A stretch of DNA of 15,862 nucleotides, from contig CAJWOB010000019.1 of the NCBI GenBank assembly GCA_913043885.1, forward strand, positions 1 through 15,862, given 5' to 3'. A program made the translations under genes and the position numbers. Of this stretch, positions 7,128 to 14,124 are shown piece by piece. The notes beneath the pieces are model-generated. The model searched no databases. It saw only the letters and a program-made list of their open reading frames with translations, and was not told the origin of the DNA. Numbering within the stretch: position 1 is the first letter of the stretch; each line of letters starts with the position of its first letter. Source of the DNA: an uncultured Spirochaetaceae bacterium. Its GTDB lineage: Bacteria; Spirochaetota; Spirochaetia; SZUA-6; Bin103.

Positions 7128-8393
7128 TCATGTTCCGTGCGAGTAGTCGGTGAGGTAGGCGGCCTGCTCCTCGGTTAGCGTGTCGATGCCCACTCCCATG
7201 GTCGCCAGCTTTATCGACGCGATCTCCCGATCCTGCTCAGGATCGATCGGATACACCCGGTTGTCCAGCCTGGCGCCGTTGCTGCCGTGCTGGGCCAGCG
7301 ACACCATCGCCAGGAACTGGTTGGCAAACGACATGTCCATGACCTCCGACGGGTGTCCCTCGGCAGCCGCGAGGTTGACCAACCTACCGCGCGCCAACAG
7401 GTAGATCCGCTTGCCGTCTGCGAGCACATGCTCCTCGTTGTTGGGGCGAATCTCGGTTCGCGTCTGCGTCAGCGCATCGAGATCCTCGAGGTTGAGCTCG
7501 CAGTCGTAGTGGCCGGTGTTGCAGATGACGGCACCGTCTGGCATGACCTCGTAGTGTTGGCGAGTAATGACGTCCCGCATGCCGGTGGTGGTAATAAAGA
7601 TATCCCCTCGGCTGGCCGCTTCCTCCATTGTGATCACCTCGAACCCCTCCAGACGGGCCTTTAGCGCCGCGATCGGGTCCACCTCGGTGATGATGACCTG
7701 AGCGCCTTGACCGCGCGCTCGCATTGCCGTGCCGCGGCCGCAGTGACCGTATCCAGCCACCACGAAGGTCTTGCCGGCGAACAGGATCGAGGTGGCTCGG
7801 AGGATACCGTCCAGCGAGGACTGCCCGGTACCGTAGACGTTGTCGAAATCCCATTTCGTCTCGGCGTTGTTCACCGCGATTACCGGGTAGCGGAGCTTGC
7901 CATCCGCCGCCATCGCCTCGAGCCGATGGACACCGGTGGTGGTCTCCTCGGTGCCGCCCAGGATCTCGTCGGCCAGGTCGGTGCGATCGGAATGGACGCG
8001 GAAGATCAGGTCGGCGCCGTCATCGAGCGTGAGGGTGGGGGAGAACTCGAGCGTCTGGTCGATGCACCAATAGAACTCGTCCCGAGAGAGGCCGTGCCAG
8101 GCGAAGATATTGGTGTCCTCGGCCGCGAGCGCAGCCGCCACGTCGTCTTGCGTCGACAGTGGGTTGCAGCCGGACCAGGACACGTCGGCGCCCGCGGCGC
8201 GAAGCGTGCGGATAAGGACGCCGGTCTCTTTCGTTACGTGGAGGCAACCGGCGATCCGCTGCCCGGCGAGTGGCTTGGTCTTCGAGTATTGCTCTTTGAG
8301 GTGGGCGAGGACCGGCATGCGGGACTCCGCCCAGCGGAGCTTGAGCTCGCCCTGCTCTGCAAGAGCGGGGTCTTTGATCTTGTGTTCGGCCAT
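7128..8393 (-). CDS. ahcY: adenosylhomocysteinase, short (archaeal/Thermotoga-like) form
   Basis: A 421-residue NAD-dependent enzyme that splits S-adenosylhomocysteine into adenosine and homocysteine, closing the methylation cycle. Markers: HVTKETGVL (52-60), HSDRTDL with the substrate-contact region, NNAETKWDFDNVYGTGQS (175-191) and the NAD-binding GYGHCGRG (214-221). The roughly 40-residue insert and the C-terminal KPxxYRY tail of the long bacterial/eukaryotic form are absent; the end is a plain LTEEQ..YL helix. ATG 8393 fits the family N-terminus; a longer frame to 8435 adds an unrelated leader. It heads the block leading to adk. There is no Shine-Dalgarno sequence but a promoter-like pair directly upstream. 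Confidence 0.95.
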   Translation of the reverse strand: MAEHKIKDPALAEQGELKLRWAESRMPVLAHLKEQYSKTKPLAGQRIAGCLHVTKETGVLIRTLRAAGADVSWSGCNPLSTQDDVAAALAAEDTNIFAWHGLSRDEFYWCIDQTLEFSPTLTLDDGADLIFRVHSDRTDLADEILGGTEETTTGVHRLEAMAADGKLRYPVIAVNNAETKWDFDNVYGTGQSSLDGILRATSILFAGKTFVVAGYGHCGRGTAMRARGQGAQVIITEVDPIAALKARLEGFEVITMEEAASRGDIFITTTGMRDVITRQHYEVMPDGAVICNTGHYDCELNLEDLDALTQTRTEIRPNNEEHVLADGKRIYLLARGRLVNLAAAEGHPSEVMDMSFANQFLAMVSLAQHGSNGARLDNRVYPIDPEQDREIASIKLATMGVGIDTLTEEQAAYLTDYSHGT

Positions 8394-8406
8394 GTGTGGG
8401 GAGCGA

Positions 8407-8435
8407 AGTATGCTGAGACGATTAGGATTCGGCAA
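8407..8435 (-). promoter_or_regulatory. candidate promoter of ahcY - adk block
   Basis: On the minus strand TTGCCG (8430-8435) and CATACT (8407-8412) are spaced by exactly 17 nt, each matching the sigma70 consensus at 4 of 6 positions. Thirteen nucleotides separate the -10 from the ahcY ATG, so the leader would be only about 6 nt, too short for a SAM or SAH riboswitch. Confidence 0.45.
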
Positions 8436-8464
8436 ACCTTCGGCCGCGCGGGAGCTCGGTTGCG

Positions 8465-8493
8465 CTGACGACGGCGCCCGCCATGCGTATATT
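8465..8493 (+). promoter_or_regulatory. candidate promoter of the small coiled-coil gene
   Basis: CTGACG (8465-8470, 4 of 6) and TATATT (8488-8493, 5 of 6) are separated by 17 nt. The -10 ends 8 nt before the ATG at 8502 and 5 nt before an in-frame GTG at 8499, which would put the first transcribed base at or near the start codon. It is divergent from the ahcY promoter in the same 108-nt spacer. Confidence 0.5.
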
Positions 8494-8501
8494 GGCTGGT
8501 G

Positions 8502-8786
8502 ATGAGCTTCTGGGACCGTATAGAGAGCGCGATCAATCAGGGAATCGACTCCTCAAAAGGGGTGCTCGGTAAGGCCAAGGAGCGCGCCAAGGACCTTGGC
8601 GAGCGTGGGGTCTTGAAGTTCGATCTCATGCAGCTGGAGCGCCAGTCGATGCGGCTAATGGGCAAGCTGGGCAACGAGGTCTGTGGGCCTGCCCCGGCCG
8701 GGATCAAGGAGTTGATCACCGAGCTGGCAGACATCGAGCAGCGGATCGACGAGAAGGACCAGGCGCTGAAGCAGCTTAGCGACTGA
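8502..8786 (+). CDS. small hydrophilic coiled-coil protein, unknown function
   Basis: A 94-residue charged, helical protein. It opens with the amphipathic MSFWDRIESAINQG segment, then a Lys/Glu-rich helix with KAKERAKDLGERG, then LMQLERQSMRLMGKLG and a closing Glu/Asp-rich helix with ELADIEQRIDEKDQAL that has heptad spacing. It has one Cys and no signal peptide or membrane segment. I do not recognise a named family; the pattern suggests a small cytoplasmic oligomer. A GTG at 8499 in the same frame is an alternative start. No Shine-Dalgarno sequence precedes either start. Codon choice is like that of its neighbours. Confidence 0.72.
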   Translation: MSFWDRIESAINQGIDSSKGVLGKAKERAKDLGERGVLKFDLMQLERQSMRLMGKLGNEVCGPAPAGIKELITELADIEQRIDEKDQALKQLSD

Positions 8787-8812
8787 CGGCCGCCCCGGGC
8801 GAAGGGCGTGCG

Positions 8813-8841
8813 TTGACAGCGCCACCGGCGCCGACCATGAT
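8813..8841 (+). promoter_or_regulatory. probable promoter of tRNA-Ile
   Basis: A perfect -35 TTGACA (8813-8818) is followed after 17 nt by CATGAT (8836-8841, 4 of 6). Transcription would begin near 8848, about 40 nt before the tRNA, giving a short 5' leader for RNase P to remove. This is the best promoter match in the window. Confidence 0.65.
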
Positions 8842-8886
8842 TCCGCCCTCCGGTGCGGACGAGGCCCCAGGCCGGCGTGTCGCCAC

Positions 8887-8960
<74 letters not shown>

Positions 8961-9068
8961 GTCGCGGTTTGAATCACCTATTTGCTGCCAGCAACTGCAG
9001 CCGGCGACACCCGGGGGTTCGCGCGCAGAGTGGGGCACGCCGGTGTATGGCGCCGGCGAGGAGGTGTG

Positions 9069-9263
9069 GTGTCGAAAGCGTACGTCGAAACGTCTGACTT
9101 TCTACTCGCCGACCTGGACGAGATGATCCGCGAGGGCTTGTACCGGGACCGGACCGAGGCGGTCAACGACGCGCTCTGCATCCTGATCAAGCAGTACAAG
9201 CTCTCCAAGCTTCACGCCAAAGACATCGTTCGACGCACTCGGCAGTCGTCGGCAGCCGAGTAG
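9069..9263 (+). CDS. ribbon-helix-helix (CopG/ParD-like) DNA-binding protein
   Basis: A 64-residue protein. It has the RHH pattern: a short strand (SKAYVETSD), helix 1 (LLADLDEMIREGLY), the RDRTEAVNDAL turn and helix 2, then a basic tail. RHH dimers bind operators through the paired strand, as in ParD antitoxins and CopG/NikR regulators. I chose GTG 9069 because a strong Shine-Dalgarno GAGGAGGT lies at 9058-9065; the upstream ORF extension has no family similarity. No toxin gene follows. The next gene, pcm, starts 84 nt later with no start codon between, so it may be co-transcribed. The family is likely; the target is unknown. Confidence 0.72.
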   Translation: MSKAYVETSDFLLADLDEMIREGLYRDRTEAVNDALCILIKQYKLSKLHAKDIVRRTRQSSAAE

Positions 9264-9347
9264 CCCACGGCGCCGCCACAGCAACCGAGCGCAGACACGC
9301 CCCCGGCTGGCTGGCGTCCGCCCGAGGCGGAGCGCCTCGCCGCAGCT

Positions 9348-9956
9348 ATGGTCCGCCAGCAGGTGGAGTCAAGGGGCATCTTCGATCGGCGCGTCATGGA
9401 GGCAATGCGGCAGGTGCCGCGCCACCTGTTCGCGCCGGGCGCGCCCGTCGAGGCGTGCTACCGGGATCGGCCAGTGCCGATCGGACACGGCCAGACCATG
9501 TCGCAGCCCTACATGGTGGCGTTGATGACCGAGCTGCTCGAGCTGCGCGGCTACGAGCGGGTGCTAGATGTTGGCTGTGGCAGCGGCTACCAGGCAGCAA
9601 TCCTCAGCATGCTCGCTCGCCAGGTGTTTGCCATCGAGAGAGTGCATCCGTTGCTGCAGCGTGCTCGTCGCGCCCTGGCCGAGGGCGGGTTTGCGGTGCA
9701 GGCCGTGTCAGGTGATGGCTGGCAGGGTTGGCCAGAGCACGCTCCTTTCGACCGAATCCTGGTAGCAGCGGCGGCCAGCGAGGTTCCCCGCGCCCTGTGC
9801 GCCCAGCTCGCTGACAACGGCGTGCTGGTGGTACCGGTAGGATCCGGGCGCGTGCAGCGTCTGGTGGTGGTGCGGCGTCGAGGCACCCGCCTCGAGTCGG
9901 AGGCCGGCGTGGCGTGCCGGTTCGTGCCCCTGGTGGCGGACGAGGAAGCACGCTGA
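9348..9956 (+). CDS. pcm: protein-L-isoaspartate O-methyltransferase
   Basis: A 202-residue protein, near the usual 205-215. It methylates isoaspartyl residues in aged proteins using SAM, starting their repair. The family signature GHGQTMSQPYMVALM (47-60) is followed by the SAM-binding motif I LDVGCGSGYQAAIL (73-86), then FDRILVAAAA (post I/motif II region) and LVVPVGSG. The only upstream in-frame space runs back to the stop of the RHH gene without ATG, GTG or TTG, so ATG 9348 is forced. The N-terminus (MVRQQVESRGI) is the point where family members normally begin to align, so nothing essential is missing. It makes S-adenosylhomocysteine, the substrate of AhcY encoded nearby. Confidence 0.94.
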   Translation: MVRQQVESRGIFDRRVMEAMRQVPRHLFAPGAPVEACYRDRPVPIGHGQTMSQPYMVALMTELLELRGYERVLDVGCGSGYQAAILSMLARQVFAIERVHPLLQRARRALAEGGFAVQAVSGDGWQGWPEHAPFDRILVAAAASEVPRALCAQLADNGVLVVPVGSGRVQRLVVVRRRGTRLESEAGVACRFVPLVADEEAR

Positions 9957-9965
9957 CGTACGTGC

Positions 9966-9998
9966 GTCGCCGGCACTGGGCGACATGCGCTCCGCATG
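9966..9998 (+). other. two adjacent small hairpins after pcm
   Basis: GTCGCC (9966-9971) pairs with GGCGAC (9979-9984) over a 7-nt loop. Immediately after it, CATGCG (9984-9989) pairs with CGCATG (9993-9998) over a 3-nt loop, sharing base 9984. They begin 10 nt after the pcm stop. No T run follows, so they may be a weak terminator, a processing element or part of the leader of the next gene. Confidence 0.35.
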
Positions 9999-10017
9999 GT
10001 ATTCATAGCCGCGTCAA

Positions 10018-10025
10018 GGGGGGGG
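10018..10025 (+). repeat. G8 homopolymer in the leader of the DegT-like gene
   Basis: Eight consecutive G residues flanked by AA on both sides. They lie 11 nt before the TTG start and 4 nt before an out-of-frame GTG. They can act as a purine-rich ribosome-binding site and are also the type of tract prone to slipped-strand length change. Confidence 0.7.
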
Positions 10026-10036
10026 AACAGTGACAT

Positions 10037-11464
10037 TTGCAGGCACCGACACCGCGGGGACCCGTGGCTGATTCGGCGACGGTTGCAGAGAGGGGTGCGA
10101 CAACGGGCGCCACGAGCGCTCAGCCATCCGGTGATGGCGGCGACACGCTGCGCCGGCGTGGCCGCCGTGCCGCCGGTGGCGGCCGCCGAGCCGGTGGTGG
10201 ACGCGGTCGGAGCAAGATCGACACCTTCCGGCCCACCATTCAGCGCCGCCACATGCACGCGGTCCTCGAATGCATGGTCGCGGACCAGGTCAGCGGGCGC
10301 GGCCGGGCTGCGGAGCTCACATCCGCCCTGAGCTCACAGTTTGGTTGTGCCGGTGGCGTGGCGCTTAGCGACCCGGCGTCAGCGGTAGCGGCCGCCTACA
10401 CGGCCGCCGGGTTGGTGCGGGGTAGCCGTCTGGTCATGTCCGCCCTGGCGCCGGCCATCTACGTTCAGCTCGCGCAGCAGCGCGGAGTGGTTCCGCTACT
10501 GGCGGACGTCGACCCGCGCAGTGGCGGCGTGCGTATCGACGCCGTGCAGGACCTTCTGTCCCACGGCGCGCAGGCGATTCTCCTTACCCACGCCGCCGGG
10601 GGACGAGACGATCCTGAGCTATCCGCGGCCGACGTGCCGGTCATCGAAGAGATAACGGGCCGCTGGAGCGAGATCGGGTCGCAAGCGGCCCCCCGCGGTG
10701 ACGTACTTCTGCTCTCGTTGGAAGATCGCAGTCTTATTACCGCAGGCGGTGGCATGGCCGTGCTCGGTCGCAATCGCCGACTGCAGCGCAGTATTGCCGC
10801 AGCCGCGCAGGCGCAGCCCGCCGGAGAGCTAGCGGATATCAACGCCGCCCTGGCGCTGGCTCAGCTGCCCGATGCCGCGACGTTTGTGACGTTACGCGCC
10901 AAGCAGGCCGAGCTCTTCGCGTCGGCGCTGGCGACCACTCGGCATACGACGTTTGCCGCGGTGGCCACGGCGGCACCCATGGCCTTCCCGGTCCTGGTGC
11001 AATCCGGGCTCAAGGAGGTCCGCCAGTACGCCGCAAAGCATGGCGTGCGCACCGAGCCCGGCTATCGCAGCTGCGCGTTCGAGTGCTTTGCCATTGATGC
11101 GGGCGCTGATGCGGATGCTGATGGGGCCGACGAGGAGCGTCCAGCGCAGCCCGAGCACGCCGCGCCCGCCCACCCGGGGGTGCCGGGCGAGGCGAAGGGC
11201 GGAGCCGGTGCGGGGCAGCCGGCGGTGCATGCGCTGTTGGCCGCTGGGACGAGTGGGGCCTCTCAGTCGCTGTCCGCCGAGGACCTGCCAAACCTCCCCG
11301 ACGTTCTGCGCCGACAACTCGAGAGTGGGTCGGAGACGACCGTGGTCGCGGACTGGGTGGCTGCCCGCAGCCTGAGCCGGCAGTGCCTGCTGTTCCCTCT
11401 GTACCCGTCGTTGCCGGAGGAGTCGGTACAGCGAATCGCCAAAGTGCTGGCGACGTTGCCGTAG
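10037..11464 (+). CDS. DegT/DnrJ/EryC1/StrS-fold protein lacking the PLP lysine, with an Arg/Gly-rich N-terminal tail
   Basis: A 475-residue protein from a TTG start (GTG 10064 is an alternative). Residues 1-60 are low complexity, with an RGG-like stretch around 39-60 rich in Arg and Gly. From about residue 60 the order of elements follows sugar aminotransferases of the DegT family: PAIYVQLAQQRGVVPLLADVD, then AILLTHAAG, then VPVIEE, then LSLEDRSLITAGGG. Active enzymes have VIED and S-x4-K-x-LT-x-GEGG; here the Asp that contacts the pyridine nitrogen is E205 and the Schiff-base Lys is R231. A 60-residue Ala/Asp/Gly/Pro-rich insert follows near residue 354. So the fold is likely but aminotransferase activity is doubtful. 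It is followed by nadK 94 nt downstream. The role is unknown. Confidence 0.78.
   Translation: MQAPTPRGPVADSATVAERGATTGATSAQPSGDGGDTLRRRGRRAAGGGRRAGGGRGRSKIDTFRPTIQRRHMHAVLECMVADQVSGRGRAAELTSALSSQFGCAGGVALSDPASAVAAAYTAAGLVRGSRLVMSALAPAIYVQLAQQRGVVPLLADVDPRSGGVRIDAVQDLLSHGAQAILLTHAAGGRDDPELSAADVPVIEEITGRWSEIGSQAAPRGDVLLLSLEDRSLITAGGGMAVLGRNRRLQRSIAAAAQAQPAGELADINAALALAQLPDAATFVTLRAKQAELFASALATTRHTTFAAVATAAPMAFPVLVQSGLKEVRQYAAKHGVRTEPGYRSCAFECFAIDAGADADADGADEERPAQPEHAAPAHPGVPGEAKGGAGAGQPAVHALLAAGTSGASQSLSAEDLPNLPDVLRRQLESGSETTVVADWVAARSLSRQCLLFPLYPSLPEESVQRIAKVLATLP
11096..11131 (+). repeat. GAT/GCN codon repeat encoding an Asp-Ala tract
   Basis: Within the DegT-like gene the codons alternate GAT with GCG, GCT or GGC, giving DAGADADADGAD. 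It opens a low-complexity segment of about 60 residues that splits the C-terminal domain from the rest. Such short repeats may expand or contract; family homologues normally have no insert here. Confidence 0.65.
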
Positions 11465-11470
11465 TAGTAG
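11462..11470 (+). other. triple in-frame TAG stop
   Basis: The DegT-like reading frame ends in three consecutive TAG codons (11462-11470). Only the first is needed. The extra stops would block read-through into the 94-nt spacer before nadK. It may also be chance. Confidence 0.9.
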
Positions 11471-11490
11471 AGACGCCGGCGGGTTTGCCG

Positions 11491-11508
11491 CGGCGGTGGC
11501 AGCCGCCG
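11491..11508 (+). other. small GC hairpin upstream of nadK
   Basis: CGGCGG (11491-11496) pairs with CCGCCG (11503-11508) over a 6-nt loop. It lies in the spacer between the DegT-like gene and nadK and is followed by AATCCTTCC, not a T run. It may be a weak terminator or leader structure. A TATAGT at 11537-11542 could be a -10 for nadK but has no good -35. Confidence 0.3.
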
Positions 11509-11558
11509 AATCCTTCCCCGCCGCCGGGGGCACAGATATAGTTGCCGGAGCGCGGGCG

Positions 11559-12413
11559 ATGGACGGCTCCTTGGGCAGGGTGTTCCTTCTTTCGAACGGC
11601 GCCCGCGCCAGTGAGGCGCTGCTTTCAGCGGTGCGGGGCTTTTTCGCCGGCCGCGGGGCGGAGCTACGGGAAGCGTTCTACCCGGACGGCAAAGAGCCCC
11701 GCTCCGAGGCGCTCGCCGATCTCGACCTGGCCGTGTCGATGGGCGGAGACGGGACGCTGCTCCGCTGCGCACAGCTGGTGGCTGAACATGGGGTGCCTAT
11801 TCTGCCGGTCAACCTGGGGACCGTCGGCTTCATTACCGAGGTAACCGCAGAGGAGTGGCAAACCGCGCTAGAGGAGTACCTGAGCGGCAATCGCGGCATC
11901 AGCACGCGGGTGATGCTGCAGGTGGCGGTCAGACGCGGCAACGAGGAGATCGCCAACCTACGAGCGCTGAACGACGCGGTGCTCACCGGGGCCAGCTCGA
12001 AACTGGTGCACCTGTCGCTACACCTGGCGGGAACCGCCACCGTCAATTACCACGCCGACGGGCTTATTTGTGCTACCGCTACCGGCAGCACCGCGTACTC
12101 GATGGCCGCTGGCGGCCCGATCCTGCACCCCGAGATGAACGCATTCGTGGTTACCCCGATCTGCCCCTTCACCTTGTCCAACCGCCCCGTGGTGGTGCCG
12201 GCGCAGGAGCAGCTCGAGGTTGGCATCGAGGAGGGACAACGCACGCCGGTGATGCTCGCCGTCGACGGCGGCACTCCGGTTCGCCTCCAAGCCGGCGACC
12301 GGGTCGTGCTGAGTAGGGCAGATGTCACCACCCAGATCATCCGCTCCGGGCAGCGCACCTTCTACCAGGTGTTGCGTGCCAAGCTGAGCTGGGGAGCGGG
12401 CCCTCATGCTTGA
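11559..12413 (+). CDS. nadK: NAD kinase
   Basis: A 284-residue enzyme that phosphorylates NAD to NADP in the cytoplasm. Signature elements are GGDGT (62-66), NLGTVGF (85-91), a LND triplet (137-139) where many members have LNE, and DGLICATATGSTAY (167-180). A TPICPFTLSNRP segment follows. ATG 11559 was preferred over the ORF's GTG at 11496 because GGAG (11546-11549) lies 9 nt upstream and the longer leader has no family match. The stop overlaps the recN start by 8 bp, so translation is probably coupled. NAD kinase next to recN is a widespread bacterial pairing. It supplies the NADP that Gnd uses. Confidence 0.95.
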   Translation: MDGSLGRVFLLSNGARASEALLSAVRGFFAGRGAELREAFYPDGKEPRSEALADLDLAVSMGGDGTLLRCAQLVAEHGVPILPVNLGTVGFITEVTAEEWQTALEEYLSGNRGISTRVMLQVAVRRGNEEIANLRALNDAVLTGASSKLVHLSLHLAGTATVNYHADGLICATATGSTAYSMAAGGPILHPEMNAFVVTPICPFTLSNRPVVVPAQEQLEVGIEEGQRTPVMLAVDGGTPVRLQAGDRVVLSRADVTTQIIRSGQRTFYQVLRAKLSWGAGPHA

Positions 12414-14124
12414 GACCCTGACCGTCCGCAACTTTGCGCTCATCGAGTCGCTCACGGTCGAGTTCGGCCCGCGCCTCAACGTGCTGTCGGGTGAGACCGG
12501 TGCCGGCAAGTCCATCCTGGTAGGCGCGCTCGGCCTCCTGCTGGGCGGCAAGGGGCAAGTTACCGACATCCGCACCGGTGCCGACGAAGCGGAGGCAAGC
12601 GCGGTGCTGCGTCCGAGCCAGTTCACCGTCGCCGACTGGCTTGCCGAGCGGGAGTTACCGCTCGGCGAGGATGGGGAGCTCATCCTGCGCCGCGTGCTGC
12701 GCCGCTCGGGCCGCTCTTCGGCGTTCGTGCAGGGTTCGCCGGTTCAGACCAGCCAGCTCGCCGAACTCGCCACTTTCCTGTTCGATTTGCACGGTCAGCA
12801 CGAGCACCAGTCGCTGCTACGTCCGGAGCAGCATCGCGTCCTGTTGGATCGGTACGGAGGCCTTCAGGCGCAGGTCGATGGCGTCGCTGCCACCTACCGA
12901 CGGTTGGTGGACGTGCGCGAACGCATTGGCAGCATCGCCAAGGAAGACAAGGAGCGGCTGCGGCAAGCGGAGTTGTTGCGGCACGCCATTGGCGAGATCG
13001 ATGCGGCTGGCCTGGTGGCCGGGGAAGACGAGGAGCTCGAACAGGAGCGGCAGCGGCTCATCAACTTCGAGAAGATATTCTCGACCGCACGCAGGGTGTA
13101 CCAGCAGACGGCAGAGGCACAGGGAGGGGCGCTCGCCTCCCTGCGATTGGCGCTGGAGGGGCTGCGACAGCTGGCGAGTATGGACGAGGGGTTCGCCCGC
13201 CACAGCGAGCAGGCGGAGAGCGCCTTCTACGAGCTCGAGGACATGGCAGAAGGGGTGCGCCAGTATCAGGGTGCGCTCGCCTACGACTCGGACCGACTGC
13301 AGGCGATCGGCGATCGACTCGACACCATCCGCACCCTCACCCGCAAGTATGGCGACTCGCTCCAGCAGGTACTCGCCTACGCAGAGGATGCACGCGCCGA
13401 GCTGTCGGCGCTGGAGCAGGCGGAGCAGAGTCTCGCCGGCCTCGGCGACGAGTCGGCGGCGTTGGAGGCCCAGCTTCGCGCACAGGCGGCCGACCTCGGC
13501 GCGCGACGGCGAGCGGTAGCGGCTGAGTTGCAGGCGCACATGGAGCGTGAGCTGCGCGAGCTCGGCATGCCCAAGGTGCGCTTGGAGGTGCAGGTGACCC
13601 CACGCCAACGGGACGGACGACCCGCGGTGACGGCGAGTGGCGGTGACGACGTGCAGTTTCAGATAGCGCCTAACGTGGGAGAGCCGCTGAAGCCACTGCG
13701 CTCTATCGCCTCGGGCGGAGAGATCTCTCGGGTGATGCTGGCACTGAAGTCGGTGTTCGCAGAGTCCGACGTGGTCGAGACCCTCATCTTCGACGAGGTG
13801 GATGCCGGCATCGGCGGGGCGGTGGCGTTGCAGGTTGGGCAGAAGCTGCAGCACATCAGCCGTCGCCGCCAGATTCTGTGCATCACCCATCTGGCCACCG
13901 TTGCTGCGCGCGCGGATAATCACCTACTGGTCGAGAAGCGCGAGCGGGACGCCCGGACTGCGACATCGGTGCTCGGGATTGCCAAAGAGGAGCGCATCTC
14001 AGAGCTGGCGCGAATGCTAGCCGGCGATGGGGAGGCCGATGTCTCGCGCCAGCATGCCGCGCAGCTGCTGGAACGGAGCCAGGAGCCATTGCTACAGTCG
14101 AACGGTAGGCAGCATGAAAGTTAG
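12406..14124 (+). CDS. recN: DNA repair ATPase RecN
   Basis: A 572-residue SMC-like protein of usual length for RecN, which gathers broken DNA ends during double-strand break repair. The Walker A loop is SGETGAGKS (28-36), the ABC signature is IASGGEISRVMLAL, Walker B is LIFDEVDAGIGG at about 458-469, and the switch region is ILCITHLATVAA. The middle (about 160-390) is a long helical coiled-coil region rich in Glu, Gln and Arg, as in the family. It starts inside nadK (8-bp overlap) and ends inside the next gene (11-bp overlap), so the three are likely one translational unit. RecN is often LexA controlled; I saw no clear LexA box here. Confidence 0.97.
   Translation: MLETLTVRNFALIESLTVEFGPRLNVLSGETGAGKSILVGALGLLLGGKGQVTDIRTGADEAEASAVLRPSQFTVADWLAERELPLGEDGELILRRVLRRSGRSSAFVQGSPVQTSQLAELATFLFDLHGQHEHQSLLRPEQHRVLLDRYGGLQAQVDGVAATYRRLVDVRERIGSIAKEDKERLRQAELLRHAIGEIDAAGLVAGEDEELEQERQRLINFEKIFSTARRVYQQTAEAQGGALASLRLALEGLRQLASMDEGFARHSEQAESAFYELEDMAEGVRQYQGALAYDSDRLQAIGDRLDTIRTLTRKYGDSLQQVLAYAEDARAELSALEQAEQSLAGLGDESAALEAQLRAQAADLGARRRAVAAELQAHMERELRELGMPKVRLEVQVTPRQRDGRPAVTASGGDDVQFQIAPNVGEPLKPLRSIASGGEISRVMLALKSVFAESDVVETLIFDEVDAGIGGAVALQVGQKLQHISRRRQILCITHLATVAARADNHLLVEKRERDARTATSVLGIAKEERISELARMLAGDGEADVSRQHAAQLLERSQEPLLQSNGRQHES

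Noticed and set aside
8394..8501. SAM or SAH riboswitch in front of ahcY
   Set aside because: The spacer is 108 nt shared by two divergent promoters, and the best promoter leaves only about 6 nt of ahcY leader.
8787..8812. Intrinsic terminator after the coiled-coil gene
   Set aside because: The short GGGCG/CGCCC repeat is compatible with a hairpin but has no T run and a poor loop, so it is not supportable.
9069..9347. Toxin partner for the RHH protein
   Set aside because: No ORF of RelE/ParE, MazF or PIN type lies directly before or after it; the next gene is pcm.
12817..13923. Long minus-strand ORF (368 codons) inside recN
   Set aside because: It is antisense to the RecN coding frame, has no domain pattern, and lies within a gene with clear Walker A/B and signature motifs.
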